From: Chloroflexota bacterium
GTDB taxonomy: Bacteria; Cyanobacteriota; Vampirovibrionia; Obscuribacterales; Obscuribacteraceae
Direction: 5' to 3'
NCBI GenBank assembly: GCA_005240105.1
Contig: SBAT01000318.1
Location: 1 to 9,127 of the forward strand
Length of the DNA: 9,127 bases
The notes under the pieces are model-generated. The model did no database searches, was not told the origin of the DNA, and was given only the letters and a program-made list of their open reading frames with translations. The translations under genes were made by a program, and so were the position numbers. Shown here piece after piece: positions 6,001 through 9,127 of this stretch (positions are counted from its first letter, which is position 1; every line of letters starts with the position of its first letter).

Positions 6001-8267
6001 TGCTTACATCGGGCGGCACGATAAATGTGCATGCCAATGGTGGCTCGATAAATGCAGCCGACAAGATTTTCTTGGCTCAAGGCTTTGGTGATGGCAATCA
6101 AGGAGGCGAAATAAACATTTCAGCTCTCGATGACATTACCGTTGGATTGCTTGATGCCCGTGGCTTTGATGGAGCTAATGGTGGGAGCATAATTGATCCG
6201 AGCCAACACCTTGTCGTCACTTTGGTTAACGATAATGGCGCCAGTATTGATGTTTCCAGTATTGGTGGTATTGGTGGTTATATTCGCATTGAGACTTCCA
6301 CCACAGATACTTTTCACATTGTGATGCCGGTTGGTGCCACTAACGGAACTGCCGGTGCCATTCTTGCCAATGGTGAGAAAGGTGGCCGTATCGATATTTA
6401 TTTAAGCGGTGGACTGCGCATGAACGCCGATCCGGATCGAACGAAAACTCGTATCCTGGCTAATGGTCTGCTTGATAGCAAAAGTGGCCCAGCTGGTGGC
6501 ATTATCTATATAGATCTGTCTAAGGCGATTTCCAACTATGGCAGCAATACTGATTTTGATATATTCCTGGATAGCGATACTCTGATCATGGCTAGCGCTA
6601 GTGATTATTTTTCCGGCAAGGTGGGCATTCATGTTGGACCTGATCACGACTTCAATATCGCCGGAACAGGTATCGGTGGTCACTTCGGTAAAATTATTGG
6701 TGGCGAATTCTTCAATATGGGTAACCTAAACCCCACCGATCTGACACTGGAAGCGCAGCAAGCAGGTAAGTTGGATTTCCGTTTCACAATTGGAGCCGGA
6801 AACGCTATTGGTTGCAACTTCGTTAACTGTGATCAGTTCTTCCCGAAATTTAGACCTTCGCAAACACAGCTTGAAATTCAAGAAGGCTTCAATATCGAGC
6901 CGACAGATCTTCGACTTTTGTCCGGCAACGCCACTGTGGAAACCGATAAGACCAGAGGGCGTGTACCTTCAGGTACAGATCAAGAATATACAGATATTAT
7001 CGAGATGCAGGAACAAACTGCCAACAACGACAATGCAACCTGGATAATTGTCACCAATTCATCGCAGCCATATGTTCTGCCCGGCGACTCTAATGCTGTT
7101 GTCTTTGCTGCCCCTGGCACAATCTTCATGTACAGTGGAGACCACCAGTTGACCTTGCAGCAAGGAAGCCTGACGGTTATTGCCGGCGGTGATCCAATTA
7201 GTGTTCAAACAGGACACGGACTGATAAATGTCGGTCAAAGTTCTGCTGCCGGTATTGCTCAGAATCAATTTGGTGGGGTGACTGTTGCTAACCTGATGGG
7301 CAATGACACAACCTTCAACGTGACGCACAACGGTGACAGCGCTGAAACTACAATTGCTCAAGGTACTGAGATGAATGTTGTCAGTTCACAAATAGCCAGT
7401 GCCGGTGCTTCTGACACTGTCTATGGTAATGGTTTGAACCTCGGACCTGTCGATGGTCTAAGCTCAAGCACGAGTAACTTCAATCCCAGTACGTCACCTT
7501 TTGTGACTAATCTCACGGGCAGTGGCAATTTCAACCTCACACCAGGCATGCGCTCAAGCATTAACGCATTCCTCAACGCCATAGGTTCGGGTAACCACAT
7601 TGGTTTTGCCAACCCGACTGAAAACAGGCAGACAATTAGCTATGTCTATACGGATGGCAGGATTGTCCCTGTTGCTTATACGACGCCGGCCAATGTTGGT
7701 AAAAAAGCTGACGAGCTTATGTCTCTGGATATTCCTCAAGGCTCGCTACGTTATGTTGGCTGGGTTGAACTTGGCTCCAACAAATCAAGCGTGGTTGTCT
7801 ACAACGGCGAGGTGCTTGTCAATGCCGACAAACCAATGGAAGTCAATATTTGGGATAGTACTGTGTCCATAGGTCGCGGTGTGATTGCCCTGGTTGGCTA
7901 TCAGCAAGGCATACTTAAAGTACGTAACCTGGGCGAGCGCTCGGTGGGCAATGTATCTGTCGCTTCCGGTGGCAAATTCATTAAGTTGCGTGCCGGTCAA
8001 GAACTAGTGGTTAGCACGGATGACAAAACGGCTCTATCGAGCACAAAGTCTGACGGCATTGCCAGACGTCGTTTGGAGAAAGTAGCTTTTGCCGACAAGC
8101 AAGCCGTTTATGGCGAATTTTCAATGCTGTCCATGCTTGAAAAGCACGCTCTTTTAGGACGGGTTGTCCGTAGCAAGAAGCCTAAAGATAAGTCCACTAT
8201 CGACCAGATTGTCAAAGCTGGAGCCAGTTTGAGCCTGATAACCGCTTCTCGTGGGGCATATCAATAA
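3..8267 (+). CDS. Giant Gly-rich / haemagglutinin-like beta-solenoid surface protein with FecR-like C-terminus (5' partial)
   Basis: One frame stays open from the left edge to TAA at 8265-8267, giving 2,754 residues with the N-terminus missing. The first TTG at 297 lies inside a Gly-rich repeat and is not a credible start. Order of regions (residue = nt/3): Gly-rich 1-432; beta-rich linker 433-580 with a CLLC pair; haemagglutinin-like solenoid about 580-2270, rich in Asn, Ser, Thr, Gly and short strands such as GNVYLTN and NGSITLDG; two FecR-like modules 2383-2461 and 2597-2671; basic tail 2674-2754. Only four Cys occur. Lys is rare except in the tail. Such composition is typical of secreted adhesins and matrix proteins, so a surface or extracellular role is inferred. 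Signal peptide and any two-partner-secretion domain would lie upstream of the window. No barrel, LPXTG or terminal membrane anchor is visible. The precise family is not recognised; solenoid character is confident, function is not. Confidence 0.9.
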   Translation: MNGSSTVAISGISTIGSSGGSGGSGGNGGNGGNGGGGGTAYGAGASGSGGDAGSAGLAGNAGTGGAGGNAGAITISGQSISGFASGLNAYGGNGGAGALGGIGGTGGSGAGGTGGIVSGSGGNGGNAGSGGAGSGGGAGGAGAAVTISSLNTLLSSAGFNAAGGNGGNGGAGGSGQDGGSSGGGADTFLYGGSGGNGGNGGSAGAGGFGGNGGAGGYFAITAVNNITVSGNITTKGGNGGTGGGSGDGGDGNGGSNGGGAIIGGSGGTGGTGGTVAPGGVGGYGGNGGRISLTTDYGSITVGQGGTTKALDSTGGAGGGGGSGGNGGNGGDGGSSGIGFMGNAGLNGQPAGTGVTVDATLGFGVGNVGADGGLGGFGGNGGLGGGAGSGGDVLLLARYGGVIVNGDIVTYGNSGGLPGSPGHHGLNGANGAGTTYFGLSLNAILNGGQYSATAGLGLGITIDGVTVATTLYKDFKDVITGSSTIPINGLSFYIDDHGSTTGYETHFGVSGITGTLVINNVVTSTSVSFLAAAANIVVPSLTGGDFQPVTNNNVPTNPCLLCTPFPTTPMPTGGSMATFGGAGTLANGPASAGGNVTVIAGTQFTTNGVINAMGGQSLTLIPTGQYTYQAQANLGFGGAVLAQAPSITITGGPSGPPAGQATVGAGSVTFITALNGVSYLIKPLVFGQLSWSTNYGLNIGNGLGRVLATTGVTVIKNGAGSLNLSAGSTNLFAGGATYSAPGDLVILASGDITAPNAPGNALINSGFNSSRPNGQIIVASGDYASTLTYGTAANQQVWMVLGGSSTTGGNIDLGNVSFGSSATSLVFMQAHTGTQRAGSITTGNITTAVGTPAIAPGSTYIISDGNVTTGLVTTGSANLLSSIGNFGTSSNRMLLNAADLSVKTNGAVFLSDSASKVTLRESYASGLDLKATVGDLVINGTVTTVAGVFESVQNVLVKNTVTTLGTDGYIYLISGNSVSETNGLSFLNAPNLVLVSRNGNINVTNLTRSNSITLLASSAGSSINGNQVNATYLGVYAGSNGINITSSNASQFLASTTGNLNISMTGNVKIGTDAALPSTANNFNLTANGKIEVLGPIYATQNITLTTNGNKNIELSKNLNAGQNVTLTANGSGNITQINSVIAGNGLTLTSGTGNIGSEARPIYSTSNSITFATSGSVYLVNGNSNLSLNVGPWTGTNLLVISNGSISVMGALTGSGFVNLLTVGGGSISLNFNVSSAYSYLWASENTVGPRPLNNGRISQVPGVTITSPQLNLLAYAGGIGPLKTTSGVITVSSTGPVEINNTGTLIISGTSGNLTLNNTGTTILSTFTATGALSATSSGSLSTTGWVRGNSLTFTVTGANSGITLGDNINVTGLSKFVTGTNGGINQTGGTLASGSVEFQAQNGSIGQLGVKRIDMVTGQITANTKGDVYLNNTGSVVIKNSTTGNNGNFDLTNEGSVTLDGTIEAFNASSQTRNININVSGNASITRTSGKLEAKNVNLTVGSANIGTTSARVVTDADNLTIVSGGNVYLSNDGNVKLLGSSAGSGSTFDLITTNNGSITLDGGIDASAGTIARINLTAGGSGNISRTSGNLVAVRVDLASTTGNIGSQGSRIKTNADILALNTRGDVYVTNRGDVTLLDSSAGANKTFKLSTSNNGSITLDGDVQVFLGAIDLIDLEADGSGNIYHQDGVLEADHVRLDSTSGNIGTDTNPISTNADFLTVNTNSGNVYLTNSGSVTLNGSSAGDGKTFRLQTTLNGSIFIDGGVKANSGLIDSIELDAALFGAIDTQSGRLVADKVSLISVFGNIGYDNDPVLVKANQLEAQTILGNVYIKESDDVSLITSYAGPTGTFWLNADGSITVGSGEIIGGGDANFKTDNLILGDNALLLFVLGDVRVRTNNLDVNVTFGDGSSIITLNDVVFDPAFGGSIYLNGNGGILAGSQVKFNGGGVGTNVSANLALIVGAIVVKDVLGGNVNLTTNFGNLTLGKGIDVSGDALLLTSGGTINVHANGGSINAADKIFLAQGFGDGNQGGEINISALDDITVGLLDARGFDGANGGSIIDPSQHLVVTLVNDNGASIDVSSIGGIGGYIRIETSTTDTFHIVMPVGATNGTAGAILANGEKGGRIDIYLSGGLRMNADPDRTKTRILANGLLDSKSGPAGGIIYIDLSKAISNYGSNTDFDIFLDSDTLIMASASDYFSGKVGIHVGPDHDFNIAGTGIGGHFGKIIGGEFFNMGNLNPTDLTLEAQQAGKLDFRFTIGAGNAIGCNFVNCDQFFPKFRPSQTQLEIQEGFNIEPTDLRLLSGNATVETDKTRGRVPSGTDQEYTDIIEMQEQTANNDNATWIIVTNSSQPYVLPGDSNAVVFAAPGTIFMYSGDHQLTLQQGSLTVIAGGDPISVQTGHGLINVGQSSAAGIAQNQFGGVTVANLMGNDTTFNVTHNGDSAETTIAQGTEMNVVSSQIASAGASDTVYGNGLNLGPVDGLSSSTSNFNPSTSPFVTNLTGSGNFNLTPGMRSSINAFLNAIGSGNHIGFANPTENRQTISYVYTDGRIVPVAYTTPANVGKKADELMSLDIPQGSLRYVGWVELGSNKSSVVVYNGEVLVNADKPMEVNIWDSTVSIGRGVIALVGYQQGILKVRNLGERSVGNVSVASGGKFIKLRAGQELVVSTDDKTALSSTKSDGIARRRLEKVAFADKQAVYGEFSMLSMLEKHALLGRVVRSKKPKDKSTIDQIVKAGASLSLITASRGAYQ
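69..93 (+). repeat. 25-nt exact direct repeat, copy 1
   Basis: This 25-nt stretch inside the Gly-rich coding region is identical to nt 357-381, 288 nt (96 codons) downstream and in the same reading frame. Both copies encode the same G-S-G-G-N-G-G-N run. Identity stops on both sides (T68 versus C356; G94 versus C382). It is coding sequence and a possible site for slippage or recombination. Confidence 0.85.
357..381 (+). repeat. 25-nt exact direct repeat, copy 2
   Basis: Second copy of the exact repeat at nt 69-93, in frame within the Gly-rich block. The offset (96 codons) is not the 72-residue protein period, so it may reflect local codon-level sequence homogenisation or chance in low-complexity DNA rather than a whole-unit duplication. 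Confidence 0.85.
1245..1298 (+). other. Short collagen-like Gly-X-Y run
   Basis: Six consecutive Gly-X-Y triplets are read here: GLP GSP GHH GLN GAN GAG (residues 415-432). They close the Gly-rich block just before the non-glycine beta-rich linker. Bacterial collagen-like proteins normally have many more triplets, so a stable triple helix is unlikely from this run alone. It may be only a variant of the GGX pattern. Confidence 0.6.
1299..1751 (+). other. Beta-rich linker with CxxC and Pro/Thr stretch
   Basis: Glycine content falls sharply at residue 433, and the segment has mixed hydrophobic strands (for example LGLGITIDGVTV, GLSFYIDDHG). A Cys pair CLLC is coded at nt 1674-1685, followed directly by a Pro/Thr-rich stretch (TPFPTTPMPTGG), which looks like a flexible hinge. 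I recognise no named domain. It separates the Gly-rich block from the solenoid. The Cys pair could form a disulfide or a small metal site, but this is inference. Confidence 0.55.
1752..4214 (+). other. Haemagglutinin-like beta-solenoid, degenerate repeats
   Basis: Residues about 584-1404 consist of short strands separated by Gly/Asn/Ser turns (GNVTVIAG, GDLVILASGDI, NITLTTNGN, NVTLTANGSGNIT), the pattern of filamentous-haemagglutinin-type right-handed beta-helices. Diverged copies of the module that becomes regular further on can be seen: GNFG at nt 2649, GNIG at nt 3459 and GGIG at nt 3834. The nt 2649 copy keeps the later signature closely (GNFGTSS, then NAADLSV, then GAVFLSD). Spacing between these copies is irregular, and intervening segments look non-repetitive. 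No catalytic motif is seen. The likely job is a long rigid stalk or adhesive surface. Confidence 0.65.
4215..5612 (+). repeat. Tandem 100/101-residue beta-solenoid modules (four full, one partial)
   Basis: Modules begin with G/A-x-I-G at nt 4215 (GSIG), 4518 (ANIG), 4818 (GNIG), 5118 (GNIG) and 5421 (GNIG), so unit lengths are 303, 300, 300 and 303 nt. Each carries, in order, a TNAD-like segment, a G-[ND]-VY[LVI] strand, a second G-x-V strand about nine residues later, an SSAG-like turn, NGSITLDG (or a variant), a GSGNI-like strand, and a closing V-x-L strand. The fifth copy keeps the first half (NVYI, SYAG, DGSITV) and then diverges near nt 5600. Third-position differences between copies show the duplications are old and under protein-level selection. 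This is a stacked beta-helix segment in the giant protein. Confidence 0.85.
5613..6809 (+). other. Distal solenoid with less regular loops
   Basis: Residues about 1871-2269 keep the strand/turn texture (GGNVNLTTNFGNLTLG, GGEINISALDDITVG, GGRIDIYLSGGL) but no longer show the 100-residue register. Longer acidic or charged loops appear, for instance NADPDRTKTR near nt 6423 and GPDHDFN near nt 6639. Several strands start with GG-x-I, as in haemagglutinin-like helices. I identify no named domain. It leads into a second Cys pair (nt 6813 and 6828) that may mark the end of the solenoid. Confidence 0.5.
7149..8015 (+). other. Two related FecR-like beta modules
   Basis: Module A (nt 7149-7385, residues 2383-2461) and module B (nt 7791-8015, residues 2597-2671) share a pattern: a strand, G-[SE]-[LV]-x-V, a P-[IM]-x-V strand about ten residues on, an I-x-[VR]-G-type strand, a [TK]-V-x-NL element, then a Gly turn and a closing G-[TQ]-E-[ML]-x-V-V-S. 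This resembles the beta-rich FecR fold, in which a strand pair and a G-x-E/F-x-V closing strand recur. In known proteins FecR domains act in periplasmic signalling or occur as modules in large surface proteins. A Ser/Asn-rich spacer of about 135 residues separates the modules. The internal duplication is visible in the sequence; the FecR name is tentative. Confidence 0.5.
8022..8264 (+). other. Lys/Arg-rich C-terminal tail of the giant protein
   Basis: The last 81 residues break from the rest of the protein: about 16 Lys/Arg, very little Asn or Gly, and amphipathic helix-like stretches (RRRLEKVAFADKQ, EFSMLSMLEKHALLGRVV, IDQIVKAGASLSLIT). The protein ends in ASRGAYQ. No C-terminal Phe of a beta-barrel, no LPXTG and no hydrophobic anchor are present. 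It could be a retention or secretion element, or bind an anionic surface such as LPS or polysaccharide; both are inference. I recognise no named domain. Confidence 0.5.
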
Positions 8268-8272
8268 GACCT

Positions 8273-8285
8273 GGGCAATGTGCCC
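8273..8285 (+). terminator. Weak intergenic hairpin, possible terminator
   Basis: GGGCA (8273-8277) pairs perfectly with TGCCC (8281-8285) around a 3-nt loop, 5 bp beyond the TAA of the giant gene. The stem is only 5 bp and is followed by TTACAT rather than a T-run, so it is at best a weak intrinsic terminator. It may instead be an mRNA 3'-end stabiliser or allow partial read-through into the bestrophin gene. Confidence 0.35.
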
Positions 8286-8300
8286 TTACATAGACTCATC

Positions 8301-8309
8301 TGCTAGAAT
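8301..8309 (+). promoter_or_regulatory. Extended -10 promoter element for the bestrophin gene, probably leaderless
   Basis: TGC-TAGAAT matches the sigma-70 extended -10 consensus (TGn-TATAAT) with one mismatch. The usual 6-8 nt to +1 places transcription start at or next to the A of ATG 8316. No good -35 hexamer sits 15-19 bp upstream, where the terminator-like hairpin lies; extended -10 promoters can work without one. No Shine-Dalgarno sequence precedes the ATG, in agreement with a leaderless mRNA. Confidence 0.45.
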
Positions 8310-8315
8310 CGCATC

Positions 8316-9127
8316 ATGAAGAAGATGCATCGATTTTGGCACTTTGTATGTCCCGGCGGCAAGAATTTTTGGCTTTGCATGCTCACGGTATTGCTTTATA
8401 GCCTTGTCGTGCAATATACGGACGACCATGGCTTTCCCGCCCAAAAACTCTTGGATGCTGACGCGGCACTTATGACATCGGTCGTAATGGGTGTGCTTTT
8501 GGTCTTTCGCACCAACAGCGCCTACGATCGCTGGTGGGAAGCAAGAAAAATTTGGGGACAATTGGTCAACGATATACGCAACTTAGCGATTAAAAGTTTC
8601 GAGTATGCGTCTCCTGAAGGTGAAGAAGGCGCTCGCTTTGTCCGTTTACTAGTAAGTTATCCTTATGCGCTGAAAGATCATTTGCGCGACACAAGAATTG
8701 ATGATGCACCATATTGTGAATTTGTTGGGCCAAGCGACAATGTGCCAATCGAATTGACCAAGCTGGTATACAAAGAGTTATATACATGGCGGAAACGAGA
8801 TGACATTGACGGCTTAGAAATGTTGCAGATCGACAAGCATGCGCGGTCGCTGATGGATGCTCTTGGTGCCAGCGAGCGCATACTCAAGTCGCCAATTGCC
8901 GGAACATACAAATTCCTCATCTGGGCCGGACTGAGTTCTTATTTTGCCTTTTTGCCCTGGTTGTTGGTGCCGACACTGGACAACTGGACGGTAGTTGCCG
9001 TAATGATGTCAGCTTACTTTGTAGCCTCTCTCGAGCTTCTGGCCGAGGAAGTTGAGCGGCCCTTTGGTTTAGACGTCAATGACCTGCCGCTCGATGCGAT
9101 TTGCAGGACTATTGAAAAGTCAGTGAC
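8316..9127 (+). CDS. Bestrophin-family anion channel-like membrane protein (3' partial)
   Basis: The frame from ATG 8316 is open to the window edge (270 codons). Bestrophins are pentameric plasma-membrane ion channels; bacterial members (Pfam Bestrophin, formerly UPF0187) include KpBest. Family marks visible: TM1 about residues 19-34; TM2 about 51-64 running straight into the signature FRTNSAYDRWWEARKIWG (64-81); a cytoplasmic helical stretch 85-195; TM3 about 198-218; TM4 about 224-242; and the C-terminal signature EEVERPFG (244-251) followed by NDLPLD (255-260). By alignment from memory to KpBest, V56, V60 and F64 would form the hydrophobic pore neck (I62, I66, F70 there). Only a short C-terminal end should be missing. 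Met4 (ATG 8325) is an alternative start, but the promoter spacing favours 8316. Ion preference cannot be read from sequence. It is not visibly linked in function to the giant gene. Confidence 0.92.
   Translation, partial: MKKMHRFWHFVCPGGKNFWLCMLTVLLYSLVVQYTDDHGFPAQKLLDADAALMTSVVMGVLLVFRTNSAYDRWWEARKIWGQLVNDIRNLAIKSFEYASPEGEEGARFVRLLVSYPYALKDHLRDTRIDDAPYCEFVGPSDNVPIELTKLVYKELYTWRKRDDIDGLEMLQIDKHARSLMDALGASERILKSPIAGTYKFLIWAGLSSYFAFLPWLLVPTLDNWTVVAVMMSAYFVASLELLAEEVERPFGLDVNDLPLDAICRTIEKSV

Noticed and set aside
7740..8264. C-terminal autotransporter barrel or LPXTG-type sorting signal
   Set aside because: No alternating amphipathic barrel strands with terminal aromatic residue, no LPXTG and no hydrophobic anchor were seen.
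8311..8328. GCATC / GATGC inverted repeat around the bestrophin start codon
   Set aside because: Only 5 bp with an 8-nt loop, and part of it is constrained coding sequence; not enough for a regulatory call.
8286..8920. Antisense ORFs of 65-91 codons opposite the bestrophin gene
   Set aside because: The + strand frame here has clear bestrophin signatures; the antisense products show no recognisable features.

Overview
The window holds the 3' part of one giant surface-type protein gene (nt 3-8267, + strand, open through the left edge) and, 48 bp downstream on the same strand, the first 270 codons of a bestrophin-family channel gene (nt 8316-9127, open through the right edge). Nothing else needs a gene call. 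The many antisense and frame-shifted ORFs inside the giant gene are by-products of its repetitive, glycine-rich coding sequence.

The giant protein has 2,754 residues in the window and its N-terminus is missing. In order it contains: (1) a glycine-rich block (nt 3-1298) of GGN/GGX blocks alternating with short beta-strand segments, with a period near 72 residues; (2) a beta-rich linker with a CxxC and a Pro/Thr stretch; (3) a long filamentous-haemagglutinin-like beta-solenoid (about nt 1750-6800) with at least four tandem copies of a 100-101-residue module; (4) two related FecR-like beta modules (nt 7149-7385 and 7791-8015); (5) a short, Lys/Arg-rich, probably helical C-terminal tail. I see no autotransporter barrel, LPXTG-type signal or C-terminal transmembrane anchor. 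The likely role is a secreted or surface-attached adhesin or matrix protein. That is inferred from architecture, not shown.

The bestrophin gene probably starts at ATG 8316. There is no Shine-Dalgarno sequence, but an extended -10 element (TGCTAGAAT) ends 6 nt before this ATG, so the transcript may be leaderless. A small GC hairpin lies between the two genes. I see no functional link between the genes beyond adjacency.

Organism: base composition looks moderate (about half GC by eye), which argues against Mycobacterium despite the PE_PGRS-like glycine block. Solenoid adhesin, FecR-like C-terminus and bestrophin together suggest a diderm bacterium. The cyanobacterial/Vampirovibrionia (Melainabacteria, Obscuribacterales) side is a plausible but unproven guess from memory of similar giant proteins there.
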